From: Mesorhizobium sp. B2-8-5
GTDB lineage: Bacteria; Pseudomonadota; Alphaproteobacteria; Rhizobiales; Rhizobiaceae
Direction of reading: 5' to 3'
DNA: 64,000 bases
Assembly (NCBI RefSeq): GCF_006440675.2
Contig: NZ_CP083951.1
Coordinates: 3,815,501 to 3,879,500 of the forward strand
This document shows, one piece after another, positions 43,832 to 52,649 of this stretch (positions are counted from its first letter, which is position 1; each line of letters begins with the position of its first letter). A program made the translations under genes and the position numbers. Below the pieces are notes generated by a model that worked only from the letters and a program-made list of their open reading frames with translations, ran no database searches and was not told where the DNA came from.

Positions 43832-45016
43832 ATGCCGGTTGAACGGAGATTTTCTTTGGGAAACATGACCGGCCCAGGAAAGGTGGCCGCGCCGTCGACG
43901 CTGGAGTCCCAGCATGGCTCGGTTCGGCCTTTGGCCGCCGGGGATCTCGAGCACGTCGCCGCGCTATTCCTGATGAAGTTCCGCCATCGTCGCCTCCAGC
44001 GCGATCGCGCGATCGCGCAGACGGCCGACTACATGAGGGAGCTTTACCTTGATGGGGATGAGAGCAAGGCTCTTGTCCAGATCGATCCGCAGGGCCGCCT
44101 AGGTGGCTTCATGGGCGTTCTGAAAGCCCGCTACGAGCTCAACGGAAGCGCATTGAACGCGGCCATCATCGGTCCCTTCATGACCGACTCAAATACCGAT
44201 CACGGTTGGGCCGGGCCGCAATTGCTGCGTACCCTGCATCAAGGCGAATTCGATCTCTACCTGACCGACTCCGCCAATCGCACATCCTTGGCCTTCGCGC
44301 GTCCGATGAAATATCAGCTCCTGCCGGTGCACTGCCTGGAATGGACCTGTGTTTTTCGGCCGGGCGCCATGGCCGCCGCCGCGCTGCGCCGTAAATGGCC
44401 CGGCCTGCCCCGCCTTGCGCTCGATCCCTGCGCGAGAGCATTCGACGCTCTTGCAAGAAGAAGGTTCGAGCCATCGGCCCAGCATTCGTCTTCCCAACGG
44501 ATCCACCGGGAGCCGATCGATGCGGTCCGATTTGCGGAGCGACTGCCAATCCTCATGACCGATTACTCCCTGCGACCGAGTTGGAAGGACGGCGAGTTGC
44601 CGCGGCTGCTTGCGCTGGCGTCCGAGAAACGAGCCGACGGGCCACTCCATTTCGGCGGGACCTACGACGAAACGGGCAAGATGCTGGGCTGCTACGCTTT
44701 TTATGGGCAAGCCGGCGGCGTCGCGAACCTGCTGCAAATCCAGGCGTCCGGATCCCACTGGGGCGCGACGCTGGATGCTCTCATCGCGGCGGCGCGGGAT
44801 ATGGGTTGCGTGGGCATTGCCGGGCAGTCCCAGAGCCGATTCATGCCGCAGCTCTTCGGCCACCAGCATGTGTTCTTCCGCTATGCCGGCGGAACGATGG
44901 TTCGCTCGCGCATTGCCGAGGTCGCGGAAGCGGTCCGCTCCGGCGACATCTTCATCGGCGGATTGATGGGCGATCGTTGGACCCGGCTCAGTTCCGATGA
45001 TTTCGGCCGCGTCTGA
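43832..45016 (+). CDS. GNAT-fold protein of unknown role
   Basis: A 394-residue protein. Residues ~30-190 look like a GNAT domain ('VRPLAAGDLEHVAALFLMKF', 'GRLGGFMGVLKARY', 'AAIIGPFMTDSNTDHGWAGP' in place of the acetyl-CoA loop). A second, similar section (~240-394) has 'ALASEKRADGPLHFG', 'GKMLGCYAFYGQAG' and 'ASGSHWGATLDALIAAARDM', so it could be a tandem GNAT. The classical Q/RxxGxG motif is weak in both. Function is unknown; such proteins are seen near polysaccharide genes. ATG 43832 could be replaced by ATG 43865. AT-rich upstream DNA suggests acquisition. Confidence 0.65.
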   Translation: MPVERRFSLGNMTGPGKVAAPSTLESQHGSVRPLAAGDLEHVAALFLMKFRHRRLQRDRAIAQTADYMRELYLDGDESKALVQIDPQGRLGGFMGVLKARYELNGSALNAAIIGPFMTDSNTDHGWAGPQLLRTLHQGEFDLYLTDSANRTSLAFARPMKYQLLPVHCLEWTCVFRPGAMAAAALRRKWPGLPRLALDPCARAFDALARRRFEPSAQHSSSQRIHREPIDAVRFAERLPILMTDYSLRPSWKDGELPRLLALASEKRADGPLHFGGTYDETGKMLGCYAFYGQAGGVANLLQIQASGSHWGATLDALIAAARDMGCVGIAGQSQSRFMPQLFGHQHVFFRYAGGTMVRSRIAEVAEAVRSGDIFIGGLMGDRWTRLSSDDFGRV

Positions 45017-45063
45017 TGATCTTGCGATATGACGCCATTCCGGATGGAAGGCCACGGCGAAGT

Positions 45064-45302
45064 TAGTTCCCCAGAAGAGGGATTTTGACCCGTCGGCTCT
45101 GTTTGCGTTTGGCAGGGGCATGCGTTGGAGATTGGCCTAAACGCCCGTCGCGATCGTCATTCCAGGGCGAAGCAGGAGCGAAGCTCCGTCGCGAAGACCC
45201 TGGAATGACGAGGTTGGGGCGGCTTCGACAATCCCCGGCGTTTGCGCTGAAATCCTGCACAAGGCAACGACAGCCCTTCAAAATCCCTGTGTCGGGGAAC
45301 TA
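45064..45302. repeat. Nested palindromic element, ~239 bp
   Basis: Outer arms TAGTTCCCCAGAAGAGGGAT (from 45064) and the reverse complement of 45279-45302 (TAGTTCCCCGACACAGGGAT) match at 17 of 20. Inside, CGTCATTCCAGGG (45155-45167) and CCCTGGAATGACG (45198-45210) are a perfect 13-bp inverted pair around GCAGGAGCGAAGCTCC. That core is shared with the arms around the GIY-YIG gene at 20849 and 21296. No coding frame is evident inside. Confidence 0.8.
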
Positions 45303-45306
45303 GCCG

Positions 45307-45330
45307 CTTCACACTTTTCCTGGAATTGCT
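45307..45330 (+). repeat. Dispersed palindromic repeat, copy 3 (right half)
   Basis: ACACTTTTCCTGGAATTGCT at 45311-45330, identical to other copies; the left half is missing, perhaps lost to the nested element that ends just before it. It lies at the 3' end of the NUDIX gene. Confidence 0.7.
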
Positions 45331-45336
45331 TTTGAA

Positions 45337-45825
45337 TCAGGCGAATTTGCGCGGCGCGGCGCAGAAGCTGGCGATGATTTGGCAAAGGTCGGGTTCGTTG
45401 ACCATGCGGACGGCTTCGTTCGGGCCAACCCATTTGCGCGTTCGTGCGCGCTTCTCTTTCCAGCGATCCGCGACACGGTCGACATGCAGCGGAAAGACCA
45501 GGACCTCGCAAGGCACTTCCTCGCCGGAGGCGAGGACCTTGGCATAGAAATAGCGGCCGGCTTCAAGATGCGATACCTTGCCGCGCAACCCGGCTTCCTC
45601 GCCTGCTTCACGGGCAGCCGCCTCGCAAAGCGGCTCCCTGGCCTCCGGCCAGCCCTTGGGCAGCACCCAGCGCCCGGTGTCGCGGCTGGTGATCAGCATG
45701 ATCTCGACGCCGTTCTCGCCCTCGCGCCACGGCAAGGCGGCAACCTGCAGGCGACAAGGCGCGACGCCGAAGAGCCGCCGGACTCTTTCGGCCATCTGGT
45801 TGTGCGTCGTTGGCCTCGTCAACAT
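45337..45825 (-). CDS. NUDIX hydrolase
   Basis: A 162-residue protein. The Nudix box runs GWPEAREPLCEAAAREAGEE then AGLRG (GX5EX7REXXEEXGU pattern complete), preceded by 'TSRDTGRWVLPKG'. The size and the K-G-W are like the diphosphoinositol/diadenosine polyphosphate hydrolase group, so ApnA or related substrates are likely. The ATG at 45825 is used; a GTG at 45864 in frame is possible. An upstream gap of about 160 bases separates it from gpt. Confidence 0.88.
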   Translation of the reverse strand: MLTRPTTHNQMAERVRRLFGVAPCRLQVAALPWREGENGVEIMLITSRDTGRWVLPKGWPEAREPLCEAAAREAGEEAGLRGKVSHLEAGRYFYAKVLASGEEVPCEVLVFPLHVDRVADRWKEKRARTRKWVGPNEAVRMVNEPDLCQIIASFCAAPRKFA

Positions 45826-46023
45826 GGTAAGAAGCTGCCCCAAGCCTCCAGAATCGTTTTGCACCTTACGAATCTTAGGACGAATTGTGGGCTTTAAAAG
45901 TAAAAAACTTCACTCCGCCGGAAAACCCCACCAGAAAAAGTCAGTCTCGCAAAGTAGTCGTGCCCGTCAACTCGACCACGCGACGCCGTTTGAGGCAGAT
46001 TCTCTGGAAAATATGATGGCCGT

Positions 46024-46524
46024 TCAGCCGGCGTGATCGTCCGCGATCGGCTTCTGATAAGTGAAGCCCATGTCCCAGGGAAAGTAGATCCAGGTGTCCT
46101 GGCTGACCTCGGTGACGAACGTGTCGACCAGCGGCCGGCCCTTCGGCTTGGCATAGACGGTGGCGAAATGCGCCTTGGGCATCATGGCGCGCACGATACC
46201 GGCCGTCTTGCCGGTATCGGTCAGGTCGTCGATGATGAGCACGCCGGCCCCGTCATCGGCGAGCAGCGGAGGCGAAATCTCCTTGAGGACCTGCAGCTGA
46301 CCCTGGCTGGTATAGTCATGGTAGGAGGCGACGCACACCGTCTCGATGACGCGGATGCCGAGCTCGCGCGCGATGATGGCCGCGGGCACCAGGCCGCCGC
46401 GGGTGATGCAGACGATTGCTTTCCACTGTCCCTTGTTGGCGCCAGACAGCCGCCAGGAAAGCGCGCGGGCATCGCGGTGGAACTGGTCCCAGGAGACGGG
46501 AAAGGCTTTTTCGGGAAGGGACAT
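46024..46524 (-). CDS. gpt: Xanthine phosphoribosyltransferase
   Basis: A 166-residue protein. The PRPP-binding motif is [14 protein letters not shown] (about 95-108) with '[20 protein letters not shown]' and '[15 protein letters not shown]'. It salvages xanthine and guanine to their 5'-nucleotides. ATG 46524 has GGAG eight bases upstream; a GTG three codons upstream is less likely. Length fits Gpt (E. coli 152). It is followed at the 3' side by AT-rich intergenic sequence, and upstream by the universal stress gene on the same strand. Confidence 0.94.
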   Translation of the reverse strand: MSLPEKAFPVSWDQFHRDARALSWRLSGANKGQWKAIVCITRGGLVPAAIIARELGIRVIETVCVASYHDYTSQGQLQVLKEISPPLLADDGAGVLIIDDLTDTGKTAGIVRAMMPKAHFATVYAKPKGRPLVDTFVTEVSQDTWIYFPWDMGFTYQKPIADDHAG

Positions 46525-46648
46525 GGTTCGCACTCCGCAAGGCGCGCCGTGGCGCGCAGAAACACTGGAATGCAGGCGGAATTAGCCGGAAAGCGCCAGG
46601 CTTGGCAAGGGCAGGGCCGGCGATGGCTGTGGACTCAGGAAATACACC

Positions 46649-47482
46649 CTAACGCGACAGGAAAGCCGCCACGTTCGTGGTGCGCAGCACCGTGCGGGTG
46701 ACGCCGCCGAACAGAAGCTGGCGCAGCCAGGAGTGGCTGTATGCGCCTAGCACCAGAAGATCGGCACCGGATTCTGCGATCCTGGCCTGAATCATGTCGT
46801 CGACCGAAGTGCCGCCGGATTTCTGCACGCAGACGCTGACATTGGCGCCGTGGCGAGACAGCGCCGCGGCGATCTCGGCGCCGGCGGCTTCCGGAGATTC
46901 ATCCAGCGTCTCCGGCGGATCGATGACGAGAATGTCGGTCTTGTCGGCCTCGGCGATGAAGGGCAGGGCATCGAACGCGGCGCGGGCCGCTTCCTTGCTG
47001 CCGTTCCAGGCAAGCAGCACACGTCTGAAGGTGGTGACCAGCGGCCCGGCATGGGGCACGACCAGCACCGGCCGGCCGGCGTCGTAGACCAGCGTGTCGA
47101 CGTCGGCGCTCGGGTCGCCGCCGGCATCGCGCTGCGCGGCGATGATCAGATCGGCGGCGCGCACGCTCGATATGCCGGTCAGCGCGCTGTCGCCGGAGAA
47201 GCTCTCCAGGCTTCGCCATTCGAAGGACAGGCCGGATTCCTCGATCCGCTGCAGGAAATAGGCCTGCAATTTGTCGGCGCGTTCCTTGTTCATCTCGGCC
47301 GAGACCTGCAGGAATTCGGTATCCGGGAAGCCGGTGGCCGACGTGTAGGGCACGGGAAGCGCCTCGGCATGGATGCCGACGAGGTGGCTCTCGAACCTGT
47401 CGGCAAGCGGAATGGCGCAATCGAGCACGCGCTCGGCGTCCTGTTCGTTCTGCAAAATGGCGACGATTGTCTTGAAGCGCAT
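46649..47482 (-). CDS. Universal stress protein, two UspA domains
   Basis: A 277-residue protein. Domain 1 (1-130) begins MRFKTIVAILQNEQDAERVL; domain 2 (about 145-277) has 'RRVLLAWNGSKEAARA' and the ATP-binding-like loop 'DLLVLGAYSHSWLRQLLFGG' (GX2GX9G(S/T) form with one substitution). Tandem USPs bind ATP or nucleotides and are induced by stress. ATG 47482 has GAGGGA upstream and fits the family start; the ORF is open 10 codons further. Confidence 0.9.
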   Translation of the reverse strand: MRFKTIVAILQNEQDAERVLDCAIPLADRFESHLVGIHAEALPVPYTSATGFPDTEFLQVSAEMNKERADKLQAYFLQRIEESGLSFEWRSLESFSGDSALTGISSVRAADLIIAAQRDAGGDPSADVDTLVYDAGRPVLVVPHAGPLVTTFRRVLLAWNGSKEAARAAFDALPFIAEADKTDILVIDPPETLDESPEAAGAEIAAALSRHGANVSVCVQKSGGTSVDDMIQARIAESGADLLVLGAYSHSWLRQLLFGGVTRTVLRTTNVAAFLSR

Positions 47483-47568
47483 GGCCGGTCCCTCATTGTC
47501 TTGCCTGTGCATCCGCGCGGCAAAGGGAACGCCTCAGCGCGTTGACTGGTTCCAGCCGAACCGCCGGG

Positions 47569-48309
47569 TCAGCCCGCCTCCGCGAACCTCGCCACCATCG
47601 CCTCGACGTCCTTGCGGGCAGCCTCGAGGGCTTCCTCGCTGCGGGCGCGGACGACGAGCTCGGTCCAGAACTTGCCGTCGCCATATTTGGGGTACGAGCC
47701 GATGATGGTGTCGGGATGCGCTTTTTGGATATCGGCCAGCGGCCCGCCGATCAGGCCTTCGCCGAACGGGCAATGCACGGTGGCCGACAGCATTTTTGTG
47801 CCGGCCTTGAGCGTCGGCACCACATTGTCGAGCATGGCCTGGAAGATCGACGGCACGCCGGCCATGACATGGACGTTGCCGATGCAGAAGCCCGGCGCGA
47901 CGGAGACCGGATTGTCGATGTGGTCGGCGCCGCGCGGCATGCGCGCCATGCGCTTGCGCGCTTCGGTGAATTCGATGCCGCGCCCGGCATAGCTTGCCTC
48001 GAGCAGCGCGTAGGCCTTGGCGTCGTATTCGCAGGGCACGCCGAAGGCCTTGGCGATGGAGTCGGCGGTGATATCGTCATGCGTCGGGCCGATGCCGCCG
48101 GTCGTAAAGACATAGGTATAGCGGACGCGCACGGCATTCACCGCGGCAACGATCTCGTCCTCCTCGTCGGGGACGATGCGCACTTCCTTCAGGTCGATGC
48201 CGATCGCGGTCATGATATCGGCGAGGTGGCCGATGTTCTTGTCCTTGGTGCGGCCGGAGAGGATTTCGTCGCCGATGACGAGCATGGCGGCGGTGACGAT
48301 TTCAGGCAT
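47569..48309 (-). CDS. CinA-like molybdopterin-binding domain protein
   Basis: A 246-residue protein. VTAAMLVIGDEILSGRTKDK, 'FTTGGIGPTHDDITADSIAK' and 'NVHVMAGVPSIFQAMLDNVV' is the MoCF-biosynthesis/CinA N-terminal (COG1058) domain. The C-terminal nicotinamide-nucleotide amidohydrolase domain of full CinA is absent, and the last ~75 residues look like the COG1058 extension. It may act on ADP-ribose or NMN-like compounds; the real role is not established. Start ATG 48309. Confidence 0.9.
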   Translation of the reverse strand: MPEIVTAAMLVIGDEILSGRTKDKNIGHLADIMTAIGIDLKEVRIVPDEEDEIVAAVNAVRVRYTYVFTTGGIGPTHDDITADSIAKAFGVPCEYDAKAYALLEASYAGRGIEFTEARKRMARMPRGADHIDNPVSVAPGFCIGNVHVMAGVPSIFQAMLDNVVPTLKAGTKMLSATVHCPFGEGLIGGPLADIQKAHPDTIIGSYPKYGDGKFWTELVVRARSEEALEAARKDVEAMVARFAEAG

Positions 48310-48439
48310 AGCGGGCTCCGGCGCAAAAGGTCGCCTGAGATAACGCGGCCGGCGGTCGGCCGCAATGTGAAAGCCGGATATCCGCTTGTGGCGGCGGCCG
48401 TTGCGGATATGGTGCGGTCGGTCGGCCTGGGGTGAAAGC

Positions 48440-49414
48440 ATGCTGATATGGGTTGTCTCGTGGCTGGTTGCCGGCTTGCTCGTTGCGGTGGCCATCGTCG
48501 TGCTTGCCCTGATGGTTGCGACCTGGCGGATCGCGGCAAAGGCCGAGAGACTGGTGCCGGCTTGCGGGAAATTCGTCGAGATCGACGGCAACCGCATCCA
48601 CTATGTGGAAGAGGGCGACGGCAGGCCGATCGTCTTTGTGCACGGGCTCGGCGCCCAACTCCACCATTTCCGCCATACGCTGTTCGGGCGCTTCGGCGCC
48701 GGCTACCGGCTGATCGCGCTCGACCGGCCGGGCTCCGGCTATTCGGTTCGAGCAAGCGGCGCCACCGGCCGGCTGCCCGAACAGGCGGACATCGTGCGGC
48801 GCTTCATCGAGGAATTGCGCCTGGAGCGGCCTTTGGTCGTCGGCCATTCGCTCGGTGGGGCCATCGCGCTTGCGCTTGCGACCGGGCATCCGACAGCGAT
48901 TTCCGGCATTGCGCTGCTCTCGCCTCTGACGCATCTGGAAGCGACGGGTCGTCAGGGATTTGACCTGCTCTATGTTCCGTCCCGGCTGCTGCGCCGCGCC
49001 CTGGCCCATACGGTGGCGATACCACTCAGCCTTCGCTACGCGCAGCCGACGCTGCGGTTCATTTTCGCGCCGCAAGCGGTTCCCGTGGACTACATGATCG
49101 GCGGCGGCGGATGGCTCGGCTTGCGTCCGTCCCACTATTTCGCCACATCCACCGATGTCGTGGCGGTGGAGCGGGACCTTGGCCAGATCGAAAAGCGTTA
49201 CCGAGACATGGCGATGCCGGCAGGCATTCTGTTCGGCGCCGGCGACCGGGTGATCGCCGAGGCCGTGCATGGCGAACCGATGCTGGACAAGATCGGGGGC
49301 CTCGACTTCGAACGGGTCGAAGGTCTCGGCCACATGCCGCAATTTGCGGACCCCGAACGGGTCGTCGGCTTTATCCAGCGTATCGCCGAGCGCGCCTTTG
49401 CCAAGGTGGATTGA
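48440..49414 (+). CDS. Alpha/beta hydrolase with N-terminal membrane anchor
   Basis: A 324-residue protein. One hydrophobic helix (MLIWVVSWLVAGLLVAVAIV) is followed by a hydrolase fold: oxyanion 'FVHGLGAQ', nucleophile elbow 'VVGHSLGGAIALA' (Ser), acid near 'FGAGDRVI' (Asp) and 'VEGLGHMPQFADP' (His). All triad residues are visible. The substrate is unknown. The helix would anchor it to the inner membrane. It starts divergently from the CinA-like gene, 130 bases away. Confidence 0.9.
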   Translation: MLIWVVSWLVAGLLVAVAIVVLALMVATWRIAAKAERLVPACGKFVEIDGNRIHYVEEGDGRPIVFVHGLGAQLHHFRHTLFGRFGAGYRLIALDRPGSGYSVRASGATGRLPEQADIVRRFIEELRLERPLVVGHSLGGAIALALATGHPTAISGIALLSPLTHLEATGRQGFDLLYVPSRLLRRALAHTVAIPLSLRYAQPTLRFIFAPQAVPVDYMIGGGGWLGLRPSHYFATSTDVVAVERDLGQIEKRYRDMAMPAGILFGAGDRVIAEAVHGEPMLDKIGGLDFERVEGLGHMPQFADPERVVGFIQRIAERAFAKVD

Positions 49415-49595
49415 TTTCGGCCGGCGGCTACAGCAATGCCTCGCGGCTCTTCACGCGGCGTCACGCAAAAGTGTCGGACATTCTGTCCCACCCGGAATTT
49501 CCAGGGGAACCTTCCCACCCAACCCAGGGTTTCGTTTTTGTCGCTGTGGGGCTGCGGTCCCACGAACTTTGCGATCAAGAGAATGGAGAAATCCG

Positions 49596-49868
49596 ATGCT
49601 TACAAGACTTATTGCAGCTTCGGCGCTGGTGCTGGCCATGGGTGGCGCGGCCATGGCGCAGTCATCAGATGACTGGTGGTGGTGGCACCGCGACCATCGT
49701 CCCGACGTGAGCGAGCAGGTGGATCCCTATACCACAGGCAGCATCAACGGAAGCTCCGGGCTGGCCACCTACGGGAGTACCGGTGCTATCGGGCCATGCG
49801 CCGACACCACACCCGGTCCGGATGCCAACTCGCAACAGAACGTCAACGACCATTATTGCGGAAAGTAG
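49596..49868 (+). CDS. Small secreted protein with WWWW motif
   Basis: A 90-residue protein. A signal peptide (MLTRLIAASALVLAMGGAAM then AQ) is followed by SSDDWWWWHRDHRPD and a Ser/Gly/Thr-rich chain with two cysteines (GPCADTTPG, DHYCGK). GGAG is nine bases before ATG 49596. No family is recognised. Four consecutive tryptophans after a signal suggest membrane-surface binding (inference). Confidence 0.7.
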   Translation: MLTRLIAASALVLAMGGAAMAQSSDDWWWWHRDHRPDVSEQVDPYTTGSINGSSGLATYGSTGAIGPCADTTPGPDANSQQNVNDHYCGK

Positions 49869-49936
49869 CGCCGCATAGCCACCGGCGGCCGGTCTGAGGC
49901 CTTACGGCTTCGCCGGTCGCGGGGCGGTTCCAATTC

Positions 49937-50176
49937 TTAGTCGGAGACTTCGGTCTGCGGCCGGTCGCGGCCGTCGGCAAGCTCGTCATGCCACGTGCCT
50001 TCGGCGTCCTCATATTGGATGCCGTCGGTGGTACCGGCGACCTGCTGCTCGGACGAGGCGATCTCGGCGGCGCGCAGCGCCTCCTGGTGCGTGCGGAAAG
50101 TCTCGGAAAACGTTGAGCCGACCTTGTAGGCCCAGCCGCCATCATGCTCGACGATCTTGTAAGTCAGCTTCGCCAT
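49937..50176 (-). CDS. DUF2188 family protein
   Basis: A 79-residue protein. YKIVEHDGGWAYKVGSTFSE, then TFRTHQEALRAAEIAS is the DUF2188 fold ('H-x-x-G-W-x-x-x...' with F-x-T-x-x-E-A). The C-terminus is Asp/Glu-rich. Function unknown. It is 25 bases upstream of the DUF982 gene's 3' end and on the same strand. Confidence 0.85.
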   Translation of the reverse strand: MAKLTYKIVEHDGGWAYKVGSTFSETFRTHQEALRAAEIASSEQQVAGTTDGIQYEDAEGTWHDELADGRDRPQTEVSD

Positions 50177-50201
50177 GGAATCCTCCGGTTAAGAAGCATG
50201 C

Positions 50202-50480
50202 TCAGTGCAGCTTTCCGTCGGGCAGCCTGTCGTCGGGAACCAGAACTTCCGATTCCCTGGCGGCCTCGACGAGGGCGCGACGTGCGTCCGCTGTCGAACG
50301 ATAACCTTCTAGCGCTTTGAGGCAAGTGTCGAGAGCATCACGATGGCGATCGCCGCGATTGAGCGGCCAAACGGTCATCAGACACTCGGCGGCCTCGCGG
50401 GTGCTGCTTATATGGCGGTATTTGCCGACATGGCCGAGCTCGACCACCACCGGCTTTTCAAAGGGTTTGTTGTCCATCAT
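50202..50480 (-). CDS. DUF982 family protein
   Basis: A 92-residue protein. PVVVELGHVGKYRHISSTRE, then AAECLMTVWPLNRGDRHRDALDTCLKAL matches DUF982, a small rhizobial family abundant on plasmids and islands, of unknown function. Tandem ATGs lie at 50480/50477; a TTG nine bases before them also opens the frame. It may be cotranscribed with DUF2188. Confidence 0.85.
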   Translation of the reverse strand: MMDNKPFEKPVVVELGHVGKYRHISSTREAAECLMTVWPLNRGDRHRDALDTCLKALEGYRSTADARRALVEAARESEVLVPDDRLPDGKLH

Positions 50481-50564
50481 GGCCGCCAACGTAAAGCGGC
50501 CAAATTGGTTGCAGTTGTGGCGAGGATCCTGCGCCCAAACGTCTCAGGACCCTGCCGATTTCCG

Positions 50565-50647
50565 GTTTTGTTTTGACGCAATTCCGCAGGGATGGCCACG
50601 GCGAAGCCGCCGAGCCTGACCCTGTCGCACTTTTCCTGGAATTGCTT
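50565..50647 (+). repeat. Dispersed palindromic repeat, copy 4 (long form)
   Basis: Left half TTTTGTTTTGACGCAATTCC (50565-50584), an internal insert with GGCGAAGCCGCCGAGCCT, and right half GCACTTTTCCTGGAATTGCT. It ends at the stop codon of the OYE gene. The internal insert is shared with copy 5. Confidence 0.8.
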
Positions 50648-51750
50648 TAGCCGGCGGCCTTCATCCAATGCCGCATCGTCGTCACCGAGCGCGCCAGTTG
50701 CGGTGCCGGATGGATTTCCTCGCCGAAGGTCGCCGCCGCGCGCCAGCCCCAGCGCGGGTCGGCGAGGAATGCACGCGCCAGCGCCACCATGTCGGCACGA
50801 CCGCCGGCAACGATCGCCTCGGCCTGGCTCGGGTCGTCGATCAGTCCCACGGCGCGCGTCGGGATACCGGCGCCCTTGCGCACAGCTTCCGCCAGATGCA
50901 CCTGGTAGCCGGGGCCGGGCGGCACCTGCTGCAGGGGCGAATTGCCGCCGCTGGAGCAGCACAAATAGGCGACGCCCTCGGCCTTCAGCGCCTTGGCCAC
51001 CTCGATCGCGTCCTCGACGTCGAAACCGCCGTCGACCCATTCCTTCACCGAAAGGCGCGCCCCCAGCATCATGGACGGGGCGGCCTTCCTCACCGCCCTT
51101 GCGATTTCGACCACGAAGCGCATGCGGTTTTCCAGCGACCCGCCCCAGCGGTCCGTCCGCTGGTTGGAGAGCGGCGAGAGGAACTGGAAGATCAGATAGC
51201 CATGCGCGGCGTGCAGTTCGGCAAAGTCGAAGCCGGCGCGTTCGGCGCGCACGGCCGACTGCGCAAAACGCGCAATGAGTTCCAGGATCTCGTCATCCGA
51301 CAGCGCATGCGGCACATTCCAGCCCGTGTCATAGGCGATGGCGGAGGCCGAAACCGTCTGCCAGGGGTCTTCGCCAGGCTGCAGCGGACCGCCGCCTTCC
51401 CAAGGTTTGCGGTTGGAGGCCTTGCGGCCGGCATGAGCGAGCTGGACGCCGAATTTCGTGCCGGGCGCGGCGACGCGCCTGGCGGCGTCGAGCGTGCGCT
51501 TGGCGGCCGCCTCGTTGTCGTCGGAATAAAGCCCGAGGCAGCCGTGCGAGATGCGTCCGCGCCGCTCGACATCGGTCATCTCGACGGTAACCATGCCGGC
51601 GCCCGACATTGCCAGGTTCATCCAATGATAGAGATGCCAGTCGCTGGCCGAGCCGTCCTCGGCCGAATACTGGCACATGGGGGCGACCGCGATGCGGTTG
51701 GAGAAGGTGAGGCCGCCGAGGGTGATCGGCTGGAAAAGCGATGACGTCAT
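50647..51750 (-). CDS. NADH:flavin oxidoreductase (old yellow enzyme family)
   Basis: A 367-residue FMN TIM barrel. FQPITLGGLTFSNRIAVAPM and 'CQYSAEDG' (Cys of the YqjM group), 'FGVQLAHAGRKAS' (H and R), 'DFAELHAAHGYLIFQFLSP' and the end barrel phosphate site 'VAGGRADMVALARAFLADPR' are all present. It reduces activated C=C bonds or nitro groups with NAD(P)H. ATG 51750 has AGGAG 9 bases upstream. The 5' extension of the frame to 51879 is not family-like. Confidence 0.92.
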   Translation of the reverse strand: MTSSLFQPITLGGLTFSNRIAVAPMCQYSAEDGSASDWHLYHWMNLAMSGAGMVTVEMTDVERRGRISHGCLGLYSDDNEAAAKRTLDAARRVAAPGTKFGVQLAHAGRKASNRKPWEGGGPLQPGEDPWQTVSASAIAYDTGWNVPHALSDDEILELIARFAQSAVRAERAGFDFAELHAAHGYLIFQFLSPLSNQRTDRWGGSLENRMRFVVEIARAVRKAAPSMMLGARLSVKEWVDGGFDVEDAIEVAKALKAEGVAYLCCSSGGNSPLQQVPPGPGYQVHLAEAVRKGAGIPTRAVGLIDDPSQAEAIVAGGRADMVALARAFLADPRWGWRAAATFGEEIHPAPQLARSVTTMRHWMKAAG

Positions 51751-51919
51751 GAAACGGGCTCCTGGGAAGATATCGCTATCTAGGCAGTCGCGGCGCGTCG
51801 CGCCAGACACGAGCCGGTGAAACGCCCGCTGGACCAGTCGGTTTCGAGGCCAATTGGTTTCCTGGATTGCGTGCGTCACGTTTCATCGTTACCCCTTTGC
51901 CGCGAATACGGAGATCGTC

Positions 51920-52498
51920 ATGGAAGATCGCGTTCGCATCCGTTCCGAGGAGGTCCTTTCGGACGACTGGGCGGTGCTGAAGAAGACAGTGCTCGACTAT
52001 CGCCGCCGCGACGGGCGATGGGAGACACAGACCCGCCAGACCTACGATCGCGGCGACGGCGCGGTGATCCTGCCCTTCGATCCGCAACGCTCGACCGTGC
52101 TTCTGGTGCGGCAGTTCCGGTTCCCGGCTTACGCCGTGGGCCACCGCGAGCCGCTGATCGAGGCCTGCGCCGGGCTGCTCGACGAAAACGACCCCGAAAC
52201 CGCCATCCGCAAGGAAGCGGAGGAGGAGCTGGGCTACCACCTGAAGGATGTCGAGCGGCTGTTTTCGCCGTTCATGAGCCCGGGCAGCGTGACGGAACGG
52301 CTCTGGTTCTTCACCGCGCGCTATTCGCCGGCCGACTGCATCTCGGCCGGCGGCGGCTCACCGGAGGAAGGCGAGGACATCGAGGTTCTGGAAATGCCAT
52401 TGGACGAGGCGCTGGCCGGTATCGCCGACGGCCGCATCGTCGACGCCAAGACGATCATCCTGATCCAGCATCTGAAGCTCAATCCGATCAAGGTTTGA
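51920..52498 (+). CDS. NUDIX hydrolase, NudK/ADP-ribose pyrophosphatase type
   Basis: A 192-residue protein. The Nudix box is 'ETAIRKEAEEELGYHL' (EEELG form) after 'LIEACAGLLDENDP', with 'QFRFPAYAVGHREPLIEACA' giving the NudK/NudF pattern (LLVRQFR). Likely substrates are GDP-mannose or ADP-ribose. ATG 51920 has CGGAG 7 bases upstream. It is divergent from the OYE gene and is followed by tRNA-Leu on the opposite strand. Confidence 0.9.
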   Translation: MEDRVRIRSEEVLSDDWAVLKKTVLDYRRRDGRWETQTRQTYDRGDGAVILPFDPQRSTVLLVRQFRFPAYAVGHREPLIEACAGLLDENDPETAIRKEAEEELGYHLKDVERLFSPFMSPGSVTERLWFFTARYSPADCISAGGGSPEEGEDIEVLEMPLDEALAGIADGRIVDAKTIILIQHLKLNPIKV

Positions 52499-52563
52499 CT
52501 CTGTCTCGGCTGCGATGCTTCGGCGTTCGGTGGCCTGCCAGCCGAAGCTCGAAGAGCGAAGGC

Positions 52564-52649
52564 TGGTGCGGACGACGGGAATCGAACCCGTACGATCAGA
52601 GATCGAGGGATTTTAAGTCCCTTGCGTCTACCAATTCCGCCACGTCCGC
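52564..52649 (-). tRNA. tRNA-Leu(UAA), CCA encoded
   Basis: Minus strand: acceptor GCGGACG (5') pairs with CGTCCGC (3'), discriminator A, then CCA (52564-52566). D arm GCGG...TAGACGC, anticodon arm AGGGA-CTTAAAA-TCCCT (anticodon TAA), a long variable arm CGATCTCTGATCG and T arm TACGG-GTTCGATTC-CCGT. It has class II shape and reads UUA codons. 83 nt without CCA. Confidence 0.97.
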
